From NCBI GenBank assembly GCA_009773475.1, contig WSXV01000001.1, positions 62,001 to 126,000 of the forward strand: a stretch of DNA of 64,000 nt, given 5' to 3'. The DNA comes from Desulfobulbaceae bacterium. GTDB taxonomy: Bacteria; Desulfobacterota; Desulfobulbia; Desulfobulbales; Desulfocapsaceae. Every line of letters begins with the position of its first letter. Within the stretch, counting starts at the first letter, position 1. Positions 52,605-60,547 of this stretch are shown piece by piece. The notes under the pieces were generated by a model that was not told the DNA's origin, did not search any database, and saw only the letters and a program-made list of their open reading frames with translations. Position numbers and translations under genes: made by a program.

Positions 52605-54173
52605 ATGATTAAGGCATTTCTTAAAAAGGCCGGAAACAAACTCCGAAACATCGCCAGATCCGGTAAGAAAGAACAGAACGAACACACCACTCCGGCCCAT
52701 GATCGGGCGAAGTCTGCTGATCGACAGGAGTTGACGGTCGAGCAGGCTGCACCTGATCTGTCTCAGACCGCAACTCCTGTGGAAGAGACTGCGCCCAAGG
52801 CCCGTCGTCCCCGTCCCAAGCGTGAACCGCGCCAGGCGGAGTGGGATATCTCTTCTTTCGTGGTGGAGCCGGCGGCCGGCAAGACCAGATTTCATGACCT
52901 TGATCTGCCTTTGGTGCTGATGCATGCCATTGCTGATCTGGAATTTCAATATTGTACCCCGATCCAGGCGCAAGCCCTGCCGGATCTCCTTCCCGGTCGT
53001 GATCTGATCGGCCGGGCCGCCACCGGCACCGGAAAAAGTGCGGTCTTTTTGATCGCCATCTTCACCCAGTTATTGAAAGAGACGGAGCAGCAAACAGCTG
53101 CGGGCACGCCCCGGGCCTTGATCATCGCGCCGACCCGGGAGCTGGTGATCCAGATTGCCAAGGATGCCCGGGCCCTGGCCAAATATACCAATTTGAGGAT
53201 TGTTTCGGCCTATGGCGGGACTGATTATCAGAAACAGCGCAAAAGTATGACCGAACAACCGGTGGATGTGGTCGTGGCCACCCCTGGCCGGCTCCTTGAT
53301 TATGTCGGTAAACAGGTTATTAATCTGCACCGGGCTAAAATCATGGTCATTGATGAGGCGGACCGGATGCTGGATATGGGATTTATTCCCGATGTGCGCA
53401 AAATTATTTACAAGCTTCCCTCCAAAGATCAGCGCCAGACCATGCTCTTCTCGGCGACCTTCACCCCGGAAGTTAAACAGCTCTCTGCCCAATGGTGCAA
53501 GGATCCCATCACCATTGAGTCGGAACCGGATCAGGTGGCCGTGGACACGGTGCAGCAGATTGTCTATCTGACCACCACCGCCGAGAAATATACGGTGCTC
53601 TATAATCTGATCACCAGCAAGGAGCATGAGCGAATTATTGTTTTCACCAATATGAAAAATGAGGCGAGAAGGCTTTTTGACCGGCTCGAGCGCAACAGTG
53701 TGGACTGCACCCTGCTCACCGGTGATGTCCCCCAGGACAAGAGAACGGCGCGGCTGGAGGCCTTTCGTGAGGGAAAGGTGAAGGTGATGATTGCCACCGA
53801 TGTGGCCGGTCGCGGAATCCATATCGCCGGCATCAGCCATGTCATCAACTATACCCTGCCTTATGAACCGGAGGACTATGTGCACCGCATCGGCAGGACG
53901 GGTCGTGCCGGGATCGCCGGGATCTCCATCAGTTTTGCCTGCGAGGAAGATGCCTTTGTCCTTCCCGAGATCGAGGCCTATATCGGCGAATCGCTGCACT
54001 GCGTTCAGCCCGATGAGTCCCTCCTGGTGACGCCTCCTCCTGGCCACGGACGGCCCAGCACTGAGGGCCCGGCGGTGGCTCAAGGGGGATCTGGTGGCCA
54101 TGGGCGACCCGGTGCCTCCCGCCCCATGGGCCGACCGAGATCAACTTCCACTCCGTACCGAAAAAAGAGATAA
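52605..54173 (+). CDS. DEAD-box RNA helicase (RhlB/RhlE-like)
   Basis: A 522-residue helicase. A charged N-terminal extension of about 95 residues precedes the Q motif (FQYCTPIQAQALP), motif I ATGTGKS, Ia PTRELVIQ, II DEAD in VIDEADRMLDMG, III SAT, V ATDVAGRGIHI and VI HRIGRTGRAG. The C-terminal tail of about 50 residues is Gly/Pro/Arg-rich. It unwinds RNA, probably in decay or ribosome assembly. ATG 52605 follows GTAGAAGG. The ABC-F gene follows 7 bases after its stop. Confidence 0.94.
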   Translation: MIKAFLKKAGNKLRNIARSGKKEQNEHTTPAHDRAKSADRQELTVEQAAPDLSQTATPVEETAPKARRPRPKREPRQAEWDISSFVVEPAAGKTRFHDLDLPLVLMHAIADLEFQYCTPIQAQALPDLLPGRDLIGRAATGTGKSAVFLIAIFTQLLKETEQQTAAGTPRALIIAPTRELVIQIAKDARALAKYTNLRIVSAYGGTDYQKQRKSMTEQPVDVVVATPGRLLDYVGKQVINLHRAKIMVIDEADRMLDMGFIPDVRKIIYKLPSKDQRQTMLFSATFTPEVKQLSAQWCKDPITIESEPDQVAVDTVQQIVYLTTTAEKYTVLYNLITSKEHERIIVFTNMKNEARRLFDRLERNSVDCTLLTGDVPQDKRTARLEAFREGKVKVMIATDVAGRGIHIAGISHVINYTLPYEPEDYVHRIGRTGRAGIAGISISFACEEDAFVLPEIEAYIGESLHCVQPDESLLVTPPPGHGRPSTEGPAVAQGGSGGHGRPGASRPMGRPRSTSTPYRKKR

Positions 54174-54180
54174 TTTTCAC

Positions 54181-55821
54181 ATGATTCATCTGACCAATAT
54201 CAGCAAGCAGCACGGTTCGCAAATCCTGTTTCAGAATGCCAGCCTGCAGGTTCTGCCTGCCAGCCGCAATGGCCTGGTGGGCCCCAATGGCGCCGGTAAG
54301 TCCACGATATTTCGCTTGATCACCAGAGAAGAAGAGCCGGATAAGGGCGAGATCTCCTGCGCGAAAAAAACCGTCATCGGCTATTTTTCCCAGGACGTAG
54401 GCGAGATGGCCGGTCGTCCGGTTCTGGCCGAGGTGATGGCGGCGGTAGGAGAAGTCACTGCCCTGGGTGAGCAGATGCGAGAAATGGAAGCGTCCATGTC
54501 CCAGCCCATGGACGATGAGGCCATGGATGCCCTGCTGGAAAGGTATGGCAATGCGGTGGAGGAGTTTGAGCATCGGGGCGGATATGATCTGGAGGCCCGG
54601 GCCCAGGCGGTGCTCACCGGGCTCGGCATCGGCCCTGATGCCTGGCAGCGTCCGGTGGAGTCTTTCAGCGGCGGTTGGAAGATGCGTATCGGTCTGGCAA
54701 AAATTCTGACCATCAACCCCGATGTACTCCTGCTCGATGAACCCACCAACCATCTTGATCTGGAGTCGATCATCTGGCTGGAGGAGTGGCTGGCCACCGA
54801 GTTCAAGGGGGCGCTGCTTATGACTTGCCATGATCGGGACTTCATGAACCGGATTGTGAACCGGATCATTGAGGTGGCGGCGCAGGGGGTGACCACCTAC
54901 AGCGGCGACTATGATTTTTATCTGCGTGAGCGTGAGATCCGGCGGGAACAGCTGTTGGCCAGCTTTCGCAGGCAGCAGGAGATGCTGGCCAAGGAGGAGG
55001 ATTTTATCGCTCGTTTCGCGGCCCGGGTTTCGCACGCGGCCCAGGTCCAGTCGCGCATCAAGAAGCTGGAGAAGATCGAGCGAATTCAACTTCCCCCGGA
55101 GCAGAAGATCGTCCGCTTTGAGTTCGCCGAACCACCGCGCAGCGGTGATGACGTGGTGTGGATGGACTCGCTGGCCAAATCCTGGACGGTGGATGACGCA
55201 GCAGGTCACGAACGGGAAAAATCGGTCTTTGGCGGGGTCAGCGGGGTGATCCGGCGTCAGGAAAAGATCGCGGTGGTGGGGGTGAACGGGGCCGGTAAAT
55301 CCACCTTTCTCAAGGTGCTGGCCGCTCAGGTGGAACCCTCAGGGGGCACCGTCCGTATCGGTGCCGGGGTTTTGCCCGGCTATTTCAGCCAGCATTCCAT
55401 GGAATTGCTCAACCCCGAGTTCACGGTCTTTGAGACGGTTCAGGCGGTGATTCCCACCGGCAATATCGGGGTGATCCGCAACCTCTGCGCCGCCTTTCTC
55501 TTTCAGGGCGATGATGTGGACAAGCGCATCGCCAACCTCTCGGGCGGAGAAAAAAGTCGGGTGGTGCTGGCCACCCTCCTGGCCCAACCCCTGAATTTCC
55601 TCATTCTCGACGAGCCCACCAATCATCTCGATATCCAGTCCATCGAGGTTCTTCTTGAGGCCCTGCAGAAGTTTACCGGCACGGTTATTCTGGTCAGCCA
55701 TGACCGGCGATTTCTCCGTCTGCTGGTGAATCGGGTTTTCGCCATCGATCACGGCGCCCTCCACACCTATGAGGGCGATTACAGCTATTATCTGCGAAAA
55801 TCTGCCGAGGAGAGGCTGTAA
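54181..55821 (+). CDS. ABC-F family ATPase
   Basis: A 546-residue soluble protein with two ABC domains and no membrane segments. Domain 1 has GPNGAGKST near residue 36, FSGGWKMR and LLLDEPTNHLDLES; a charged linker follows (about 240-300, RRQEMLAKEEDFIARF); domain 2 has GVNGAGKST, LSGGEKSR and LILDEPTNHLD. ABC-F proteins act on the ribosome (translation factors). The start is ATG 54181; a longer frame from 54094 is the helicase end in another frame. It is co-transcribed with the helicase. Confidence 0.94.
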   Translation: MIHLTNISKQHGSQILFQNASLQVLPASRNGLVGPNGAGKSTIFRLITREEEPDKGEISCAKKTVIGYFSQDVGEMAGRPVLAEVMAAVGEVTALGEQMREMEASMSQPMDDEAMDALLERYGNAVEEFEHRGGYDLEARAQAVLTGLGIGPDAWQRPVESFSGGWKMRIGLAKILTINPDVLLLDEPTNHLDLESIIWLEEWLATEFKGALLMTCHDRDFMNRIVNRIIEVAAQGVTTYSGDYDFYLREREIRREQLLASFRRQQEMLAKEEDFIARFAARVSHAAQVQSRIKKLEKIERIQLPPEQKIVRFEFAEPPRSGDDVVWMDSLAKSWTVDDAAGHEREKSVFGGVSGVIRRQEKIAVVGVNGAGKSTFLKVLAAQVEPSGGTVRIGAGVLPGYFSQHSMELLNPEFTVFETVQAVIPTGNIGVIRNLCAAFLFQGDDVDKRIANLSGGEKSRVVLATLLAQPLNFLILDEPTNHLDIQSIEVLLEALQKFTGTVILVSHDRRFLRLLVNRVFAIDHGALHTYEGDYSYYLRKSAEERL

Positions 55822-56014
55822 GGGGTCCCCTGATTCCGTCTATCCCCTGCGTGCCTTGAAATGTATCGCTATCATGCAAGCTTATTAGTTGAAAAAAAAA
55901 TCAGAGAAGGATAAATAGAAATTGAGTGTCATGTAATTCACCCCCGACGATGAGGCGTCGGGAATCCGCAATGAACCTTTTCAACCATCAATTTTTTTTT
56001 CAACAGACAAAATC
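55822..56014. other. Intergenic region with small hairpin
   Basis: About 190 bases. CCCGACG and CGTCGGG pair at about 55943-55962 (loop ATGAGG). A/T-rich DNA around 55880-55920 may hold a promoter for the next gene. No gene seen. Confidence 0.3.
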
Positions 56015-56440
56015 ATGGCAAAGTGCGCCCCCGCTGACCACACTGGCAAGCCTGTTAGAAACTATCGCAACGTCCCCCATTACGAAATTCAGACCATCTC
56101 CCGGTCGCCAGAGCTGGAGTTTATAGCCAGCACCATCGAATCCGTCATGTGCCGCCTGGGATTTTCTGATCCGGAAGAAAGTTTTATGGATAAGGATGCC
56201 GCCAGGGTTCTGGAATTATTCTTTGATCGCTATCATTTCAAGGATGATGTGCTGGAGATGGATGATCCCCTCTTGAAAAAGGGCTACGAGCTTCTCGGCG
56301 AGATTATCGAGGAAGATATGCCGGATATCCCCAAGGAGGATCTGGTGCGGGTGATGGCCACGACCCATCGGGCCATCCAGCGGCGAACCAAGGGGGGCGA
56401 TGAGTATCTTCGATTTATTAATGAATATGCCGGGGACTGA
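56015..56440 (+). CDS. Conserved-looking hypothetical protein
   Basis: A 141-residue soluble protein, acidic and helical in its second half (DAARVLELFFDRYHF, LLKKGYELLGEIIEEDMPDIPKEDL, RVMATTHRAIQRRTKG). No family recognised. ATG 56015 is the first in-frame ATG; no strong ribosome site precedes it, so the exact start is unsure. It is followed by repeat B copy 5. Confidence 0.65.
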   Translation: MAKCAPADHTGKPVRNYRNVPHYEIQTISRSPELEFIASTIESVMCRLGFSDPEESFMDKDAARVLELFFDRYHFKDDVLEMDDPLLKKGYELLGEIIEEDMPDIPKEDLVRVMATTHRAIQRRTKGGDEYLRFINEYAGD

Positions 56441-56447
56441 AAAGGGT

Positions 56448-56611
56448 TTAGGCGCTGTTAATCCTTGGGCAAGAGAAGACTTTCTATAGGGTATGTTGGG
56501 AGGGCCACGCCAATAAACCAGCGGAACTGATTGCTGTTTATTGGACGCGGCATAAGGCACCGTAAAATCCTTGAGCAAGAGAAGACTTGCTCAAGGATTA
56601 ACGGTGCCTAA
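56448..56611 (-). repeat. Repeat B, copy 5 (clearest complete copy)
   Basis: Terminal inverted repeats: left TTAGGCGCTGTTAATCCTTG, right CAAGGATTAACGGTGCCTAA. The core hairpin 56504-56556 has arms CCAATAAACCAGC/GCTGTTTATTGG between GCCACG and CGCGGCATAAG. The closing hairpin 56554-56608 has GGCACCGT and AATCCTTGAGCA with their complements. It lies between two convergent genes, and the right end encodes the last codons and stop of the minus-strand gene. Confidence 0.9.
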
Positions 56612-57332
56612 AATCACAGATCAGCGGGGCGTGATCTGAGAGGCGGATATCAGGAATGCGGAAATCGACGGCTTCAAGCTCGGGGCTGTGCAGGATAAAG
56701 TCGAGCTGTCGATGGGGTGCATGACTGGGATGGGAGGGGAAGTGTAGAGGGTTTGCATCTTCCAGGCCGGTTGCCGCCTTGAAAAGCTCCAGTTCTCTGT
56801 CTCCACCAAAGGTGTTGAAGTCCCCCGCCACAATCATAGGTTTGGTGCTGTTTTTGACCAGACGGTGCAGATGTTCCAGTTGTTGTTGTCGATGCCGGTA
56901 TTTTAGTGAAAGGTGGACAATAAAGACAACAACCTCCGCTAGTTCAACCTCAATAACCAATCGTTTAAATCCCTCATTGAAGTAATGAAAATGATGGGCT
57001 GTTATTGCTTCCCGGGTGAGCAGGGCATTGGATTGCTTATTCAAAACCGGGACTCTTCTTGCCAGGGAGTTGTTCGCGTATTTTGTTTCAACAATATGGA
57101 ATTGATGCAGTTTTTTAGCAATGATGTCGGCCTGGCAGCATCTATTGGAACGATAGGAGCCAGAATCGACTTCGATAAGAGCAACGATGTCCGGCTCGAC
57201 CGATTCGATGAAATCGACGATTTGGTTCAGGGTGTTAGCCGTATGTCTGAAAAATCCAGAAAACGGCAGAGGCAAATGGTATCGTACACCCTGGCCGGTG
57301 CCGTAACGGATGTTATAGAGAAGGAAGCGCAT
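56598..57332 (-). CDS. Endonuclease/exonuclease/phosphatase-family protein
   Basis: A 244-residue EEP-fold protein: MRFLLYNIRYG, PDIVALIEVDSGS (metal-binding Glu), FIVHLSLKYRHRQQQLEHL, IVAGDFNTFGG, RQLDFILHSP and LSDHAPLICDF. It is a metal-dependent hydrolase of phosphodiesters or phosphates (DNase I/ExoIII/sphingomyelinase superfamily); the substrate cannot be told. The last residues RHR and the TAA stop are encoded by the end of repeat B copy 5. Confidence 0.88.
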   Translation of the reverse strand: MRFLLYNIRYGTGQGVRYHLPLPFSGFFRHTANTLNQIVDFIESVEPDIVALIEVDSGSYRSNRCCQADIIAKKLHQFHIVETKYANNSLARRVPVLNKQSNALLTREAITAHHFHYFNEGFKRLVIEVELAEVVVFIVHLSLKYRHRQQQLEHLHRLVKNSTKPMIVAGDFNTFGGDRELELFKAATGLEDANPLHFPSHPSHAPHRQLDFILHSPELEAVDFRIPDIRLSDHAPLICDFRHR

Positions 57333-57349
57333 GGGCTTTATGATACAGC

Positions 57350-57738
57350 TTAGAGACCGTTATAAAAAGAGCAAAGTTTTTCCTGCTCTTTTTATTTACG
57401 GCCTCTTATGCCGCGTCCCAGAAACAGCATCAGTTCAGCTGTTTCTGGGCGTGGCGTCTGGCCAATAAGCTCAGGCAGAGTGTTTATATAAGGTGTTGTG
57501 GAGCAGAGCAGAGTATTTCCTGCTCTTTTCATTTACGGCCCCTTATGCCGCGTCCAAAAAACAGCCATCAGTCCATCTGTTTTGTAGCGTGGTGCCTAGC
57601 AAATGACATCTGCCGGAGTGAAGTTTATACAAGGTGCCGTTACCAAAAGAGCAGGTTTTTTTGCCCTCCTCAATCTTACTCGCCATCAATAAGCAGCACT
57701 CAGTTGAGCTGTTGCTTAAGAGCGGCGTTTGGCAGAAG
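57350..57738 (+). repeat. Repeat B, copy 6, about three units in reverse orientation
   Basis: Unit 1 starts TTAGAGACCGTTATAAAAAG and has the core 57405-57455 (arms CCCAGAAACAGC/GCTGTTTCTGGG, read on the minus strand). Unit 2 (about 57530-57596) has decayed arms. Unit 3 (about 57675-57735) retains only GCAGC...GCTGTTGC. The array fills the 448-base divergent gap between the EEP-family gene and hemC, where promoters would be expected. Confidence 0.82.
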
Positions 57739-57780
57739 TGGAAAGAAGACAAAATTATAAGATAAAGCAGAAACAAGAGA

Positions 57781-58713
57781 ATGACCATTATAAAGATCGG
57801 ATCAAGGAAGAGCAAGCTGGCCATGTGGCAAACCGAGACGGTTGCCCGCATGTTGAATGAGCAGGGAATGGAGACGGAGATCAGCTCAATGGAGACCAAG
57901 GGCGACAAGATCCTGGATGTCTCCATTGCCAAGATCGGCAGCAAAGGGGTCTTCACCGAAGAGCTGGAAGAGCAGTTGCAGAGCGGCGCCACCGATATCG
58001 CCGTGCATAGCGCCAAGGATATGCAGTCTATCCTGCCGCCGGGCTTTGGCCTGATCGCCTTTACCGAGCGGGAAAAGGTCAACGATGTCCTGCTTGCCCT
58101 GGATAAGGGATTGGATCTGGATGATACCGCCAAAACAATCCGCATCGGCACCTCGTCGGTTCGGCGGATCGCCCTGCTCAAACATTATTATCCCCATGTA
58201 GAGACCGTGGAGATGCGCGGCAACCTGCAGACCAGGATTCAGAAACTGCGTGATGGCGCCTGTGACGCCCTGATGCTGGCCTATGCCGGTGTCAAGCGCA
58301 TGGAGTATGAGGAGATGATTGTGAAGGTCTTTCCAGAGGATGATTTTGTGCCGCCGGTGGGCCAGGGCTGTATCGCCATTGAGTCTTCCGACGCGCTGTC
58401 TGCAGAGAAGAAGAGTATGATCCGTCAATGTCTCAATAATGAAGACAGCGAGTCCTGTCTTTTGGCCGAACGTGCCTTTCTGCGTACCTTGGAGGGCGGT
58501 TGTTCGATTCCGGCCTTTGGCCTGGCGGTTCTTGATAACAATATCCTGACCCTCACCGTCGGCCTTGCCAGTCTCGATGGGACCACCATCCTGCGAAAAT
58601 CAAAGCAGGCCCCCCGCCAGGAAGCGGAACACTTAGGCGAACAACTGGGCCGGTATATCCTTGAGAATGGCGGAAGGGAGATGCTGGCCGAGATCCGCCG
58701 ACATCAAGGGTGA
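57781..58713 (+). CDS. hemC: Hydroxymethylbilane synthase
   Basis: Polymerises four porphobilinogen units to hydroxymethylbilane, for haem, sirohaem and cobalamin. The 310-residue protein shows IGSRKSKLAMWQTE, SKGVFTEELEE, DIAVHSAKDM, GTSSVRR, RGNLQTRI, PVGQGCIAIE and the dipyrromethane-attachment cysteine in EGGCSIP near residue 241. ATG 57781 follows repeat B copy 6; AAACAAGAGA lies just before it, a weak ribosome site. Confidence 0.96.
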   Translation: MTIIKIGSRKSKLAMWQTETVARMLNEQGMETEISSMETKGDKILDVSIAKIGSKGVFTEELEEQLQSGATDIAVHSAKDMQSILPPGFGLIAFTEREKVNDVLLALDKGLDLDDTAKTIRIGTSSVRRIALLKHYYPHVETVEMRGNLQTRIQKLRDGACDALMLAYAGVKRMEYEEMIVKVFPEDDFVPPVGQGCIAIESSDALSAEKKSMIRQCLNNEDSESCLLAERAFLRTLEGGCSIPAFGLAVLDNNILTLTVGLASLDGTTILRKSKQAPRQEAEHLGEQLGRYILENGGREMLAEIRRHQG

Positions 58714-58764
58714 GGGTAAGGTTATTGGATATTCAGAGAAAGAAATTTGTTTTTAATTTTGTGT

Positions 58765-58845
58765 TTAGTGACTTACAGATTATTTTCTTGTTTTTTTAAA
58801 AGAAAATAATCTGCGAAAGGCACTTATCCCGTTCATCGGGGTTAG
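58765..58845 (+). repeat. Repeat A, copy 5
   Basis: TTAGTGACTTACAGATTATTTTC, T-rich loop, GAAAATAATCTGCGAAAGG, then CACTTATCCCGTTCATCGGGGTTAG. It lies between the convergent ends of hemC and the DNRLRE gene and may act as a shared 3' end. Confidence 0.9.
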
Positions 58846-58896
58846 TGTAAATCTATTCGCTTTATTCTCAGTAGTTATCTGAAATGAATGAACTGC

Positions 58897-59673
58897 TTAC
58901 TTTGTTGACGGCAATTGCCGTTTTCTTCTCAAAAGACAGGCGCTGCCTCGTAGTGCCATCAAGCCACTTAAAATCATTGCCAGTGAAGAAGGGAGAGGAA
59001 CGTTTGAAACTTCAGTGCTCGAATCAATTGTATGAGTAGTGATATTTAATGTCGGCAACCAGTTAAGATCAAATGCTAAATTGCTTGTACTTGCCAAAAA
59101 GGTCTGTCCATAAGATAAAGTTAACAGAAGAGTCAAGCTGCCATCCTCAATATCAAAAGGTTTGGGCCATGGAATGTTCTTTAAAAGGTCAAACTGTATA
59201 TACGAGTCTGTATCCTCCACGAACTTGCTAACCAATATGACTGGAGTTGCATGATCTGATGGATGATTGTTCCAGGTAGTTGTTTCTTCGGCCCAGTCAT
59301 CAAAGGCCACATAAGACACGCTTATGACTGAACGGCTGCCGTAAGCATAAGTAGACATTCCCAGTGTTGCGTTATCAACCACCTCGTTTTCCGGTATCTG
59401 GACTAAGGGAAACTTTAAATAGGCGTAAGCAAGAAATGTTGGCGTATTCGCTAGATGAAGATACTCCAAGCCGTAGTTGCTTCCATTGCCCGTGTAATTA
59501 GAAACAAATGTATCGTCACTGGGATGAATGGAGTATTGAGATGCTTCCGCAGTTGATGATGCAAGAGTGCCGGCAAGAAAACAAAAAAGCCAACAAAGAA
59601 AAAAAGACTCTGCCCCACTTCGGCATATCAATTCCCTTCTTTTGTAAGGGAGAGATGAAATATACCATTTCAT
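58897..59673 (-). CDS. Secreted DNRLRE-domain protein with PEP-CTERM-like tail
   Basis: A 258-residue surface protein. The signal peptide (to about residue 44) ends in AEAS. A DNRLRE-type beta domain follows (DDTFVSNYTGNGSNYG, LAYAYLKFPL, TWNNHPS). The tail VPLPSSLAMILSGLMAL ends in the basic LLRRKRQ, a PEP-CTERM-type sorting signal. ATG 59673 lies 5 bases after the parvulin stop; a longer frame to 59712 enters that gene. The AT-richer DNA shared with the next two genes sets this operon apart from the rest. Confidence 0.83.
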   Translation of the reverse strand: MKWYISSLPYKRRELICRSGAESFFLCWLFCFLAGTLASSTAEASQYSIHPSDDTFVSNYTGNGSNYGLEYLHLANTPTFLAYAYLKFPLVQIPENEVVDNATLGMSTYAYGSRSVISVSYVAFDDWAEETTTWNNHPSDHATPVILVSKFVEDTDSYIQFDLLKNIPWPKPFDIEDGSLTLLLTLSYGQTFLASTSNLAFDLNWLPTLNITTHTIDSSTEVSNVPLPSSLAMILSGLMALRGSACLLRRKRQLPSTK

Positions 59674-59677
59674 GGAA

Positions 59678-60535
59678 TTATATCCTTTCCTTGAAAATGG
59701 TAATAGATGCACCCTTTTGGAGGGTGTTTACCATATCAGTAAACGCCAGAGCTTCCTTCTGTTGGAGAATGATTACACGAATTTTTTGCTTCACTTCCTC
59801 AAGGGATGAAATTTCAGCGGGAATAATTTTATCAACTGTAAGAATATGAAATCCGTAAGGGGTCTGGACTATCTCGCTGATTCCTCCTTCTTTTAATATA
59901 AAAAGTGCGGCGTCAAGTTCAGGAAGGGTTTTGCCCTTTTCTATCGTTCCCATTGCTCCACCTTCCTTGGCCATGGGAAGATCAATGGAATATTGCTTAG
60001 CCATTTCGGCAAAATCAAGGCCCTTTTGGAGTTTAGTGAGCACCTCTACCGCTTGTTGCTGGGATGGAAGAAGGATATGGCGGGCAACAACTTTTGCCGG
60101 ACTTCTGAATTCATGCGAATTTTTTTCATAGTATTTTGCAATCTCCTCATCTGAAACCTGCAAATTGATGCCGATTTTATTCTGAAGGTATGTTTTGACC
60201 ACCAGCTCATCCTCAAATTCCTTGACCCGTTTGGAAATTTGCTGATCCTTGCGAAGATCGTTAACGTCTTTCTGCTGAAGAATAAGCTTTCGCCGGATAA
60301 TATTCATTAACAGCATTTCCTTTTCTTCGGCGGACACCTCCTGTTTTTTGGCTTTTGACTTAAACTCTTCTATCATAGGCTCTAGCTGGATGGGAAAAAT
60401 TTCAACGCCATTCACTATTGCGACCGGCTGGGTAGAAGCCACGGTGGCATGAGAATTTTCTAACAACCCCGTGGCGGAGATACTTACCAGCACAGTCATA
60501 AGTAAACAGAGGGTGAGATAGTGAAGAGATCGCAT
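59678..60535 (-). CDS. Exported parvulin-type peptidyl-prolyl isomerase (PpiC/SurA-like)
   Basis: A 285-residue protein: signal peptide (1-33), SurA-N-like helical region (about 36-140), PpiC domain (about 145-245: ARHILLPSQQQA, FAEMAKQYSID, KEGGAMGTIEKG, VQTPYGFHIL), and a C-terminal helix. A periplasmic or envelope folding helper. It sits between the HEAT-repeat gene (12-base gap) and the PEP-CTERM-tailed DNRLRE gene, so it may help fold that surface protein (inference). Confidence 0.9.
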   Translation of the reverse strand: MRSLHYLTLCLLMTVLVSISATGLLENSHATVASTQPVAIVNGVEIFPIQLEPMIEEFKSKAKKQEVSAEEKEMLLMNIIRRKLILQQKDVNDLRKDQQISKRVKEFEDELVVKTYLQNKIGINLQVSDEEIAKYYEKNSHEFRSPAKVVARHILLPSQQQAVEVLTKLQKGLDFAEMAKQYSIDLPMAKEGGAMGTIEKGKTLPELDAALFILKEGGISEIVQTPYGFHILTVDKIIPAEISSLEEVKQKIRVIILQQKEALAFTDMVNTLQKGASITIFKERI

Positions 60536-60547
60536 AATTTTTCCCCT

